From Drosophila pseudoobscura (taxonomy: Eukaryota > Arthropoda > Insecta > Diptera > Drosophilidae), in contig NC_046679.1 of NCBI RefSeq assembly GCF_009870125.1, forward strand, positions 6,572,001 through 6,636,000: a DNA stretch of 64,000 nucleotides, read 5' to 3'. Below the pieces are notes generated by a model that worked only from the letters and a program-made list of their open reading frames with translations, was not told the origin of the DNA and searched no databases. Shown piece by piece: positions 37,031 to 48,239 of this stretch. The position numbers and the translations under genes are program-made. The first letter of the stretch is position 1. The number at the start of each line of letters is the position of its first letter.

Positions 37031-38230
37031 AGATACAGAAAAAGCATCATTATTTTTGGTAGCCCCTCAAAATAGAATCAAAAACAACAGAAGAGCTGCT
37101 ATTTTCTTGACGGCATTCTCTTATCAGCCTGTCAAATGCTCCGATTTGGCGTGAATAAACCCGTTTGGCATGCCCTATTACTTTTCACCTGAATATAGCG
37201 ATAAGATAAGGCTACTTTTTGTGTGCAATCTTTGCGGGGGCACCGAGCCCAGCCCGATGCACAGTGCCACTGACTAGAGATGATCTCATTTCCTACTGCA
37301 GAAAACTCGTAAAAAAAAAACACACTATTATGTGTCGCCTGTTTGCTGAAAACAACCAATTTACCCATCCAATTTATAGTATTAGATAATCCAAATATTT
37401 GTGGTGTTCAAAGAGCATTCCCTTTGTCGCTTTGTTCGTTGAAAGATACACTGAGGCACAGACACAGAGGCACAGATACACAGATACACAGTGAGCGAGA
37501 TACATATACGAATGCACTTGAGATAGTGGCCAATCTGTGGCGGATAATTCACTCGGGCATGGCTGCTGGCCCACGCACAATTAGTGCGGTTTCGATTTGG
37601 CCAAAGTATCTACAAGATTTCACACGATAGGCGGGCCAATGAGCGCGTAAACAAATTAAACGAAATGAAAATAATATACATATAAAAAAGGTCTCTATTT
37701 TCACAATCCACACGACGACGTAGACGACGATGCTCCGCACATTTTCACAGTTGCACAAGCCCAAGGAGACTGACTGACTGACGGGGAAAAAAAAGCGAGC
37801 CAGCGAGCGAGCGACGACGGACGACGGACGACAACGGCAGCAACAAAGCAGCAGCGAGGCAACGACTACAAAGCGACGAGACTCTCCGGGTCTGGCTATG
37901 TGTGTGGTGTGTGGATAGGGCGCCGCCTCCCCCAGTATCTTCGGGTTGTATCTGTGAGCGAAACGAAAACGCACGAACTACGGGTACGGGTACGGGTACG
38001 CCGTAGCCGTAGCCATAGCCATAGCCTCGCATCGGAATACATTATACAATGTGCAGTCAAGATTTAACCCCAAAAAAAAAAGAAGAAAGAAATGCTCAAG
38101 GGAAAAGTGAAAACGACAGCGTACATAAGCGACAAACTTCATGGATACGCTGGCGGAGGAACAAGTGCAGTGTGGGTGTGTGTGCGCCTCATGCTGAGAG
38201 CGGCAGAGGCACGAGAGAGCCAAAGAGCTT
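37031..38230. other. Intergenic stretch, no gene supported
   Basis: CAGA-type repeats (37456-37492) and hexamer repeats GGGTAC and CATAGC (37981-38028) are present. The GC-richer, GACGAC- and AGCGAGCGAGC-containing segment 37710-37890 resembles fly 5' UTR sequence on the minus strand, but no splice link to a gene can be shown. Confidence 0.35.
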
Positions 38231-38990
38231 TTAGACGAGACTTTTGATAGGAGATGGAAGATGATAGAAGATAGTTCTGATGGAAGATACTTTTGATAAA
38301 AGATACTTCTGTTGGAAGATAGTTCTGATAGAAGAAACTTGTAATGGAAGATGCTTCTGATTGAAGATACTTCTGATGAAAGATCATTTCTAAGGGAAGA
38401 TACTTCGGATGAAAGATACTTCTGATAGAAGATACTAGTAATGAAAGATACTTTTGATAAAAGATACTTTTGATGGAAGATACTAGTAATGGAAGATACT
38501 TTTGATGGAAGATCATTTCTAATGGAAGATACTTCGGATGAAAGATACTTCTGATAAAAGATACTTCTGATGGAAGACCATTTCTGGCGGAAGATACTTC
38601 TGATGGAAGATACTTCTGATAAAAGATACTTCTGTTGGAAGATTCTTCTCATAGAAGTCACTTATGGTGGAAGATACTTCTGATAAAAGATACTTTTGAT
38701 GGAGGATACTTGTGATAGAAGATACCTGTGATGGAAGATACTTGTAATGAAAGATACTTCTGATGGAATAAGTCACTTCTGATGGAAGACACTTCCAATG
38801 GAAGATCATTTCGGATGAAAGATACTTCTGATGGAAGATACTGCTGATGAAAGATACTTCAGATGGAAGATACTTTTGAAGGAAGCTCATTTCTGATGGA
38901 AGATCCATCTAATTGAAGATATTTCTGATAGAAGATACTTCGGATACCAGAAACGTCTCACAAAAGATACTTTTGATGTAAGATACTACT
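38231..38990. repeat. 16-bp minisatellite GATGGAAGATACTTCT
   Basis: More than 40 tandem ~16-bp units, with variants such as GATAAAAGATACTTCT and AATGGAAGATCATTTCT. The units lack stop codons on the minus strand, so overlapping frames stay open and read a 16-residue repeat like SSIRSIFHQKYLPSEV. Confidence 0.9.
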
Positions 38991-40055
38991 CAAACAAGTT
39001 TTAAAATTAATTCTTTTGATCGAATTTGTTTTATTTAGTGTTCAATAAATCATTTGCCATACTTTTACCATAAAAGATACTTTTCCAGAGAGCAGCAAAG
39101 AGCCGCAGATCATTCAGTTAGAACCAACGAGCTTAGCAGAGAGCCCAGATATTATCATAAATCAAATATATACGAATACCAGCCACCGAACGACCATCTG
39201 GAAATGAAATCAACTGCAGATTTTGATTTATTCCCCAAGACTAATGAAGCAACTCGAGTGGAAAAGCAAGTGTGTACTCTGTCCGGAGACAAACAAACAC
39301 ACCCGTCGAATCCCACAAGAGAGATCATCCGCACACTCGAAACTCTTCGAGGGTGGCAAAGGGAAAGATCTGTAGGGCTTCCGGCTTGGGAAGATCGAGT
39401 TCCATCGAGCCACCATCTTCGAGGGAGGGTGTGCACGTGCCGCAACACACATCTGCCCCGACCTGAATGCCACTTGAAACCCAACACCAAAACATAAAAT
39501 TATATCACAGTTGCCCCTCGATATTCGAGGGGGGGCACAAGAAAGGCACAAGTGCCTCATTAACAATTACAAGCAGACGATCGATCGGCCAGTCGATAGA
39601 GCGTTCAACATTTTTCCAATAAAACTATTAAAAATGCACATAAATTGTAGTTCCCTTTTTCCGTTTTCGGAAATCTGTTTCGAATACAATGGAGCTGTGT
39701 ATTAAATATGCACCCCACCCTGTGGCGGGGAACCCCTAGATTTCCACTCTTTCCAGACCAAAAACTCATTCATCCAAGTGCTCTGCTTTACTGAATAAAC
39801 AACAAACAAAACCGGAGACAACAATTGGCTTGTTTACACGTAGATACGTACGAGTATCTGCGAGATACACATATCATATATTTTTGCAAGCTCTGGCTTT
39901 TATTTTTCAATTAATTATTGTCGGTTTCAGACAGAGGACAGAGGAAGAGAGAGTGTGTGGGCGTTGAAGCCGAGTCGCATGCTCTCATAATCCATAAATT
40001 TCAAATACCAAACAGAACAGCAAAGATCGTAGAGAGAGAGGGAGAGATCTATATA
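38991..40055. other. Intergenic stretch, no gene supported
   Basis: The plus frame 39054-39497 is open for 147 codons but has no domain, signal peptide or promoter that I can see. No other coding candidate was found. Confidence 0.4.
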
Positions 40056-40755
40056 AGTGCATGAGAACCACTCAGAAACAGAGAGAGAGAGATAGCGAGA
40101 GATACAGCTATCGTTCAGAGCCAGAAAGAGAAAGATACAGCTATCTTTCAGAACCCAGGGAGAGATACAGCTACCGTTCAGAACCCAGAGAGAGATCCAG
40201 CTTCCAGGCAGAACCAGAAAAAGATACAGCTATCGTTCAGAGCCAGGGAGACATACAGATACCGAGCAGAACAAGGGAGAGATACAGATACCAGGCAGAA
40301 CCCAGAGAGAGATCCAGCTCCCAGGCAGAACCAGGAAAAGATACAGCTACCGTTTAGAGCCTAGGGAGAGATACAGCTTTCGTTCAGAGCCCAGAGAGAG
40401 ATACAGATACCAGGTAAAACCATATAGAGATACAGCTATTGTTCAGAACCAACAGAGATACAGCTATCGTTCAGAACCCAGGGAGAGATACAGCTTCCAG
40501 GCAGAACCAGAACATACAGCTACCGTTTAGAGCCCAGAGAGGGAGAGATACAGCTACCGTTCAGAACCCAGAGAGAGATCCAGCTTCCAGGCAGAACCAT
40601 AGAGAGATATAGATACCGAACAGAACCAGGGAGAGATACAGATACCAGGCAGAACCCAGAGAGAGATCCAGCTCCCAGGCAGAACCAGGAAAAGATACAG
40701 CTACCGTTGAGAACCCAGAGAGGGAGAGATACATATACCGTTCAGAACCCAGGGC
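40056..40755. repeat. ~29-bp minisatellite GAGAGATACAGCTACCGTTC
   Basis: About 24 tandem units of 28-30 bp of the form GAGAGATACAGCTACCGTTC then AGAACCCA, with two sub-types (CTACCGTTCAGA and ATACCAGGCAGA). The plus frame reads the start as a RYSYRSEPRE-like repeat, but it is interrupted later and is not a gene. Confidence 0.9.
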
Positions 40756-41688
40756 ATACTTTTAGGTGGCGCCACAAAAAGTCATTCAGTTATTGATTGG
40801 ACTCTGAGTTTTAATTTAATTTAGTTTTATTTTTGCCAATGCAGTCACAGGAATGACTCATCTTTGGAGCCACCCCCCTCAGTCGGACTCGAATTAGCAT
40901 TAAATCCACTCCCGACCTCCCACATCTTAATAGTCGCGCCACAAAAATAAAGTCGCCAAAGTAAACAAAAAACAAAAAAAAAGGAAAACAAAAAACAAAG
41001 GCAGCGTCGGTTCTGTGCCTTGGCGGTGGGTCCATCTCCAGAAACGAGAGGTTGCACTTTGCTGCCTCCCTGGGGCAAGGGGCACATCCCATGCTGCGCG
41101 AATATTTCTGCGCATAACCAAAGACGCAATAAAGAGATGACGCCGAGGAGGTGGGAGGGAGGGCTCTACAAATTTGTAAAACATTCAAAGGTTTCAGGTT
41201 ACTTTTTTTTCGTCTCGAGTAATTTATCATTTTCCCCAACGCAACGACAGCAAAATATTATTGAAGAACATTTAATGACATATTTAATTTCCTAACAGGC
41301 CGTAATTATGTCAGGGGCCGAGCACAAAAGAAAGGGGGGCTGGGGGGGAGGGTAGGAGAGGGGAACGGGTGCAGGCCACATGTGGCAAACGAGCTAATTA
41401 AAGACTTCGGGACGACTGTCGTTTTGTTTACTCAGACGCGGGAGAGGCTTCAGTTTTCACAGCCAGAGGGGAGTCCCAGGAGCAGGGGGCACCCGTGGCC
41501 CATATGAGATTTTAATGTTTTATTTATAAATATTTTTTGTTGTGGAAAATCTGCTTAAGGAACACAGAAATTGGTTACAGATACTACTTAGCTTTTTGGG
41601 CAGAAAAAGAGTGTAGATTTTAGGGTACCCTTGATGGTACATCTTTACCATTGGAAGACTTTAGAAGAAGTTATGAATAGAATGGAAT
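40756..41688. other. Intergenic stretch, no gene supported
   Basis: No recognisable coding frame. A minus-strand frame (40811-41239) spans A-rich tracts and has no domain. Confidence 0.4.
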
Positions 41689-42090
41689 ATGGTTCCTGCT
41701 TTTGGTTCTTCTCATTACCAAAAATATCTACAAGATACGCTCGATTCAGTCCCAAAACGCCATATTAATTGGAACCACTCTAGACATCTTCCTTCTTATG
41801 AGAGTCGTCTTATCAACATCCACTCTCTGGAAAGCCTTAGGATCTCCCATGGCATTATTTTTCTCTACAAACTTCTCTCTGGTGAGGTCGAGTCCACTGT
41901 CCTCATCAGTCTCACTGTCTCACGCCCACTCTGTCTTTCTAAATACTCAAACGATGAATCATTCCTTACCCTTTGTCCTAACGATGGTATATATCCCATT
42001 ATTGTCGATCCATATCCAGCCTTATATATTTATATCCATTCTTTAGTCAAAGATACTCCTTCTCTTCCTCGATTTTACGTCTTTACATGA
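41689..42090 (+). pseudogene. Remnant of a non-LTR retrotransposon ORF2 C-terminus
   Basis: The 133-codon frame contains LPSYESRLINIHSLESLRIS followed by a hydrophobic segment FLYKLLSGEVES. This resembles the C-terminal region after the reverse transcriptase of LINE elements (LPPYExR...L.SLE.RR......YKIL.G..D). No catalytic reverse-transcriptase motif, endonuclease or ORF1 is present. The fragment runs straight into the tandem array that starts near 41990. The assignment rests on remembered family pattern only. Confidence 0.5.
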
Positions 42091-42945
42091 AAAGATCAGC
42101 ACTTGATGAGCTTTTGTGAAAAAACAATAGTATTTATATGATATTTATTCCATTATGATCCATTATTGACGATCCATATCCACCTTTATATATTTATATC
42201 CATTCTATAGCCTTCTCTTCCCTGATTTGTTATGACAGATCACCTTTTGATGAACTTTTGTTGAAAAACGATGGTATTTAATCCATTATGATCCCCAAAT
42301 TTCGTTCTCTATCCACCTTAATATATGTATACCCATTCGATGGTCAAAGATCATCTTCTATTCCTCGATTTTACAAGAACAGATCCACATTTGATTAACT
42401 TTTGTGAGATAACGATAGTATCTGTATGATATTTATCCGACTATGATCCATTATAGTCGGTCTATATCCACTTTAATATATGTATATTCATTCTTTAGCC
42501 AAATATACTACCTTTTGATCCTTGATTTATTATAGCAGATCATCTTTTGATGAAGTTTTGTTAGAAAACGATGGTATTTAATCCATTATGATCCCTAAAT
42601 TTCGTTCTCTATCAACCTTAATATATGTATATCCATTCGATGGTCAAAGATCATCGTCTTTTCTCGATTTTACAAGAGCAGATCAACATTTGATGAACTT
42701 TAGTGAGAAAAGGATAGTATCTATATGACATTTATACCATTATAATCCAGTATTGTCGATCTATATCCACCTTAATATATGTATATCCATTCTTTAGCCA
42801 AAGATACTACCTTTAAATCCCTGATTTACTATAGCAGATCAACTTTTGATGAACTTTTGTTAGAAAACGATGGTATTTATCCCATTATGATCCCTTAATG
42901 TCGTTCTCTATCCACCTTAATATATGTATATCCACTCTATACTCA
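41990..42945. repeat. Tandem array of ~150-bp units in alternating types
   Basis: About seven copies carry the core TTAATATATGTATATCCATT, preceded by GTCGxTCTATATCCACC and followed by AAGATxxTC then GATTTxxTATAGCAGATCA and TTTTGATGAACTTTTGT. Two sub-types alternate (ACGATGGTATTTAATCC and ACGATAGTATCTATATGA), giving a ~300-bp higher-order period. The first unit overlaps the end of the LINE-like frame. Confidence 0.8.
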
Positions 42946-44845
42946 AAAACACTTGCGTCTCTCCATTGCCAGCATCTTTTCAAGCCCATATTCCGTCCAT
43001 ATTGACAATTTCACAATCTGTGCCCCAGAAAAGCAGCAACCATATGTTTGGTGCGAGGAAAAAGGAAATGTTGCAACATTGCCCTGACAACCGCACAGCG
43101 ACATGTTCCTGCTGTTTTGCCGCCAGCGACAATATGTCAAATGTCGACTGGTATTTGGTCTCAGATCTCCCTCCGAATGGGAGAGATGAAACCGAAAACA
43201 AGCCAAAGCAAATACCAGGCATATTTCGATGTCGTGGCACGGGGGTTTTTCCTCTTTGCCACAAAAGTGAAAGTAGAAATCATGCGTAATTATGGCTCGC
43301 CATAAAATGCGGAATAGTCTAGCCGGACCATAAGATAAAACCGATCGATCAAGTGCGCCACAAGGCCTCTTCCCCCCCACCCCTCCAACCAAAGCCTACG
43401 CAGCCATCAAATGCGTGCAACTGCCACACGCTTCCAGTTCGATCCGTTCCGCCTCTCCGCTGTCTGGTGGCGGTTGTCAATGGCGTTTAACGCTTGTCTC
43501 CATCGTACAAATTGGTAAATCTTTCCAATGACATGCCACAGGGAAATACAGAGAGTGGATGGGAGAAAACCCACTGAAGAGAAGCGAATTTTGTATGCTC
43601 TATAGGGGAGATGGGAGATGATTCTTATGGCGGCATATATCTATGGATTCTGTGGTGGAGTGGTACATATTTCAGCTAGATGATGGGCTGTTCAATACGA
43701 GTCTCTTTAGGAGAGAAGGAGGCATTATAATGACCCTTATTCGATGGCCTATAGTTTTGGTTATCTATAAGGACATATGATTCTGCTTTTTGCTGAACTC
43801 AGAAGTGTGAGAGTGAAGAGTTGGATCGTTTAGTTATTCTTGAACACGTCCTGCGTCATTTCGAGTAATCGAGCGTCGATCTACCTACTTTTTATGTGCC
43901 CATATCTTCGGTATTTTTCTTAGAGTGGCCGTACATTTGTGGATTATTGATCGAAGCTCCTACCACAGAAGAGTTATAGTCCCTGAGATCTAGTAAACTT
44001 TTGGCTAATACTTTTGGCTATCTAGAAGACAGATGATCCTGTTTTCTTGTATCTAAAAGAAGGGCTATCAGAAGAGCTAGAGTCCCTAAGATCTAGCACA
44101 GTACCTGGCTTCCTTCTGCCTGTTTCCTATTACTCTTTACCCGCCATATAAATACCCTAACCAGCCCGACGGCCCGTCTGCCTGCCTGTCTGTCCCATGT
44201 TAGACTTCATTAACAAAACCCATACACACACGTAAATCTGCCTTCAGGCTCTCTGTTCAGTTCCATTGAACCTGTTTTATTCATGGCATTTTCGCGGCAT
44301 TGCCTAACGAGCCTTGATACCAAACCAAACACAATATTCAGAGAGTTTTCTCTTGCATAATAACTGTAGGAAATATAAAGGGAAACTACTGATGACACAA
44401 CCGTAAACCCATTAGCTATGTGGCATGCAACCCACATGATGGCTTCGGAGTAAACGATACTCAAACGATAACCGTTTAACGATTAACTAAGAAATGCCAT
44501 AATTCCAGACAGATATAGAATACATCAAGATTCTCCCTCCTCTCAGTTATGTCACAACAGAATTTCGCAACTTTGGCTATAGGGAGTTGCACGTGCCCCG
44601 ACGTGACTAACCAACGATGTATCGGCGGGCCACCATCTAAGGTATCGCCATATACAACACCTGGGGCTTGGATGAGGTGTCTATGGGGGAGGGGATTTCA
44701 ATGGAATTATCGTAATCGTAAGCGCGACAGATAATTATAGGCTGCCGTTGCTCTGGGAAATCTCACAATTGTAGACGTCCATTAGCCCCTGACCTAGACC
44801 AAGAAATTCTTGTTTATCGTGCATGTTTTTTTGTTTTTTGTTGTA
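42946..44845. other. Intergenic stretch, no gene supported
   Basis: Several open frames of 80-150 codons exist (for example 42943-43392 minus and 42924-43289 plus), all overlapping and without recognisable domains. No repeats of note were seen. Confidence 0.4.
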
Positions 44846-44851
44846 TTTATT
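44846..44851 (-). terminator. Polyadenylation signal of Usp12-46
   Basis: AATAAA on the minus strand lies about 134 bp past the stop codon at 44985, a normal distance for a fly 3' UTR. Confidence 0.55.
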
Positions 44852-44984
44852 GGTAAGCAAAGTTGGTGAATAGATAGATAGATAGATACTCGTAATAGTC
44901 TTTAAAATGTTGGTCTTAAAAGTAAAAACATAAACATGAAATAGGATGTGGGATGTGGGATGTAGGATCTATGATCTATGATCC

Positions 44985-46280
44985 CTAGGCGCAATCCCTT
45001 GACTGATAGAATAATATATAGCCCGTCTCCGAGGACTTGTGTATGTCCGAGGTGAGGCCGTAAAAGTCCTCGATGGTGGAGGCCTCAATCTTATCGACCA
45101 TATCATCGTCGAACAGCAGCCAGAGGCCGTGACTCTTCACGATGCTGATGTAGTGGCCACGATTTGGGCCCGAACCGCAGTGTATGACCACGGCCGTTAG
45201 ATCGTACAGTCGATCCGGATTGACGGCATCGTCGGAGGTGTTGAACAGCCGCAATTCAAGCGGAAAGACGACGCGATGCGAGACCTTGATGTGGCGATTG
45301 AATTGCTCCATGTACTTGAATCGCTTCAGGTGCAGGGCCAGTATCATGGGCAGCTTCTTGACGCGCATCCGCTTCTGGGCCTCCTGGTAGCTGCAGCAGT
45401 TGTCGCACTTGAATTTGTTGTCCGAACAGAGGGTCTCCGTGTTGCTGAAGCACCGCAGGCAGTGCGTGATCGATGTGTTCTGATCGACGTCCACCTGGAG
45501 ATCAAAGAAGTTCTCGTCCTTGCTGCTCACCGTCTCGCAGTTGAGGCAACGCGTCTCGGACGTCAGAATGCCCTGAAATATCTCGTGCACCCAGGTGGGC
45601 TCCGAATTGGCGCCGTTCGTCTGCACCAGGGGCGTGGTGGTGGCCGTCAGACCGCCGCTGGCATCTAGGACACTCGTGGTGGCGGCGGAGGCGGCGGCGT
45701 TGAGGGAGCCCGTGGAGTTGCTGCTGTTCCCATTGGTCGTTGTCGAATTGGAGGTCGAATTGGAGTTCGAGTTCGAGTTGGACGTGGAGCTCGATTTGCT
45801 GGCCGTGCTGGTGGCCATTTGAGAGGTGCTGGCTCCGCCACCGCTCGACTTTCCATTGCCGTTGCCATTGCCATGCGAGGGTCCGGCGTTGCGTTCGGCC
45901 AGGATGATCTCGTTGATGTGATTGATCAGAAAGTTGAGAAACTCGTGGGCATCCTGCTGCATATAGTTGTCGAACTCCTCCTTCTCCTTGCGCAGCCGCG
46001 TGATGAACTTCTTGGGGGCAATGGAGCCGACCTTCTTCTTCTGCGTGGCAATGCTGTAGAAGAGATCCGCCAGGCAGGAGAGTAGCGTCTCCTTGGGCCG
46101 CTTGTTCTTCGCCTTGTACTCGAGCACCTTCTCGCGGAAGGGCTTGCAAAAGTACAGGGCCTGCAGCACCGAGTTGCTGTAGCAGGTGTTACCGAAGTTC
46201 ACCAGCCCGAAGTAGTGCTCATTGGCCGGAAACAGATCCGAGCCGATCTCCCGCTCCAGCTGCGAGACGTTGGCGCCCAT
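44985..46280 (-). CDS. Usp12-46: Ubiquitin-specific protease, USP12/USP46 type
   Basis: This is the fly orthologue of USP12/USP46, a cysteine deubiquitinase whose family is activated by WD40 partners of the UAF1/WDR48 and WDR20 type. The start at 46280 ([13 protein letters not shown]) gives 431 aa; the frame extends upstream to 46328 (MWGFLYRC). Visible features are the Cys box [13 protein letters not shown] with catalytic Cys33, [11 protein letters not shown], the zinc-finger CxxC pairs RCLNC and [25 protein letters not shown], the His box [11 protein letters not shown] with catalytic His about 376, and LLFDDDMV. An ~80-residue Asn/Ser/Thr/Gly-rich insert (about 133-215) sits in the region linking the fingers. 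The CDS is intronless here. It stands alone between repeat-rich flanks. Confidence 0.95.
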   Translation of the reverse strand: MGANVSQLEREIGSDLFPANEHYFGLVNFGNTCYSNSVLQALYFCKPFREKVLEYKAKNKRPKETLLSCLADLFYSIATQKKKVGSIAPKKFITRLRKEKEEFDNYMQQDAHEFLNFLINHINEIILAERNAGPSHGNGNGNGKSSGGGASTSQMATSTASKSSSTSNSNSNSNSTSNSTTTNGNSSNSTGSLNAAASAATTSVLDASGGLTATTTPLVQTNGANSEPTWVHEIFQGILTSETRCLNCETVSSKDENFFDLQVDVDQNTSITHCLRCFSNTETLCSDNKFKCDNCCSYQEAQKRMRVKKLPMILALHLKRFKYMEQFNRHIKVSHRVVFPLELRLFNTSDDAVNPDRLYDLTAVVIHCGSGPNRGHYISIVKSHGLWLLFDDDMVDKIEASTIEDFYGLTSDIHKSSETGYILFYQSRDCA

Positions 46281-46328
46281 GCCAGCACCAGGGGCTGCCG
46301 TGGCACACCGGTACAGAAAACCCCACAC

Positions 46329-47275
46329 CGTGGCAGGCTTTTTCTCGGATCCCGTCTATGGTTTATGGTTCGTTCATTTACGGTATCCCCTCCCTATATA
46401 TATATTTATATATGTATCTTTTCTTTATATATTTCTGCTTTGTTTTCTGATCAATATTTTTTTTTTGGGTGGGGGGGCAGAGCGCGCAAAACACTTTTAT
46501 TTTGTGTCTGAAAATAAATAATTTTGAAGAGGGGATACACGTGAGTTTGCTTCGCATAACACAAACAACAACAGAAAAATTATAACAAAATACTCTAAGA
46601 TTTTCTTTGCTTTGTTCTCTTTTTTTTCTCTATCTCTCTCTCTCTTTTGAGACACTAAAAACAAAGCAAAGAATTTTACAACTAAAATGCGCAACGCAAA
46701 AGCAAATGAAGAATCAGTTCTTCAAAATATTTTAACTCTTTTTTTTTTGTTTTTTGTTTTTTTTTTTTAGCATCCCCTCTTTGAAAATTATTCATTCAAA
46801 CAAAGTGTTTTTGGGAAAAGTGTTTATAGATACAATCAAAGGTGAAATGTTAATAATATTCGAATTTTGGTTAGTTAAGAAATGCAAATGCCAGAGAGTT
46901 TGGAATAGTATATTTTCGGAAGGAAATTTATAACGAATTTATTTCCAAAACACTGCAATGCTTTATTCGGCAAAAATAAATTAATTTTTCGTTTAACGAA
47001 TTCCTCTTGAGATTATACTATTATTGTTCGCTCAGGGGACTGCCCACTGTACCGAAAATATGGTGCCTGCACAGACACGCAGCCCAAGCTGTACCGTTTT
47101 TTCATTCTTGGTCTCGTGAGGCCGTGATTAAATTATACCTGGTGTTATATTCGCTCTCTTTCGCAAATCAACCGCTCTCGTCTTTCGTTTTGCTTACATC
47201 TAAGCTGCTCTCTCGCTCTAGCTCTAACGATCTCTAGCTTTCGTTTGCCTTCGGCTGGCAGCAGCAGCTCAGCTT
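46329..47275. other. Upstream region of Usp12-46, no gene seen
   Basis: AT-rich DNA with TATATA near 46396-46414, T runs (46739-46769) and CT repeats (46629-46648). It probably contains the Usp12-46 promoter and leader, but no element can be fixed. Confidence 0.4.
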
Positions 47276-47670
47276 TCGGCTGGCAGCAGCAGCAGCAGGT
47301 AGCAGAGCTAGCTCTCGCGCTTTTACTCCCTCCCCCACTTCCACATATGCGACGGAACGCATATTTTCATACGTTTGCAGTGCGTTTGTGTGCGTGGGCA
47401 GCAGGCGAAACGGAACAAGGGAAATGTGTTAATAGAACGCTTTCCTATGGACTGTCGCAGCCGGCGGCCGCCTTAGCAGCAGCAGCAGTAGCTAGCAGAG
47501 CACTCTCTCCCTCTCCCACTCTTTCAAAGCTTCGTTTTGCATTTAGTGCAGGCGTCGGCACGCATATTTTCACGTTTGTGTGGGTGGACAGCAGGCAAAA
47601 CGGAGCAAGGGCTATGTGTTATACTGTTATACGTGTCCTATGTCTGTGCTATGGACTGTCGCTGCCGGCT
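47276..47670. repeat. Two-copy tandem duplication (~200 bp)
   Basis: Both halves contain GGC(T/C)-GCAGCAGCAG, then GTAGCAGAGC(T/A), CTCTCxCxCTxxC, GGxACGCATATTTTCA, GCAGGCxAAACGGAxCAAGG and CTATGGACTGTCGC(A/T)GCCGGC, in that order. A plus frame stays open across both (47245-47787), but its product has no recognisable feature and the frame is not shared by the two copies. Confidence 0.7.
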
Positions 47671-48186
47671 TCTACTTTACAGCTAGAGTTCCTCTACCTT
47701 TGGAATACGATATTCTGCAACTGTCAACGTGACACTGCAACAAACACTACTGGAACCCTTTTTCTATCGAATAAATCCATAAATTAAACATATTTAAATC
47801 GAAACAATGCCCCCCATTCATAAAAAAAAACCAAAACAAACATCAGTTAACACATTGCCCATTGTTTTTTCCAGTGTCTCAAAGTCCAGCTGTGAATCAG
47901 CACGTACGCTTTCGTCTCAAATTCACATGTAATCCGAAAATTTCTGTTGCAAACCAACGAATTTGAATACCTGTCTTCGATTTCGTGATAGCCCCCATGG
48001 AGTTTTCATATCAAATTGTAGCGACAATTGACGAACTATCGGTGCGGTGTCAGAGCTAAATATAGCTCCAATTGTATACCGATCGTTCGGTGATTTTTCT
48101 CACAACTGGTAATTGGCCGATATGGGGGAAAAATCCAGCCGCTTGGCGTGTGCCACGGGCAATGCACGAGAACAGACGGCAGACAG
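47671..48186. other. Non-coding stretch before the tail-family cluster
   Basis: No gene is seen. A plus frame starting at 48113 crosses the TATA box at 48187 and is therefore unlikely to be a real coding sequence. Confidence 0.4.
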
Positions 48187-48192
48187 TATAAA
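48187..48192 (+). promoter_or_regulatory. TATA box of the decayed tail-family copy
   Basis: TATAAA in the context AGTATAAAAGCC, closely resembling the AATATAAAAGCT of the intact gene at 50062. It is placed where a promoter for the relic would be expected. Confidence 0.5.
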
Positions 48193-48239
48193 AGCCACAG
48201 CGATCGCCACAGACAACTTACAGTTATCAAACGACAGCC

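Noticed and set aside
37630..38045. Possible distal 5' UTR exon for the SxIP gene on the minus strand
   Set aside because: Composition is suggestive, but no donor can be tied to an acceptor upstream of 34091, so it is not claimed.
38231..38990. CRISPR-like regular repeats
   Set aside because: The units are directly adjacent tandem copies with no unique spacers, in a eukaryotic genome; the same holds for 35060-35276 and 40056-40755.
39054..39497. 147-codon plus-strand frame
   Set aside because: No signal peptide, domain or promoter, and composition like surrounding non-coding DNA.
42943..43392. 149-codon minus-strand frame overlapping a 121-codon plus-strand frame
   Set aside because: Neither shows recognisable domains or splice logic, and both are plausible chance frames.
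47245..47787. 180-codon plus-strand frame
   Set aside because: It spans two tandem DNA copies in different frames and has no signal peptide or domain; kept only as a duplication finding.
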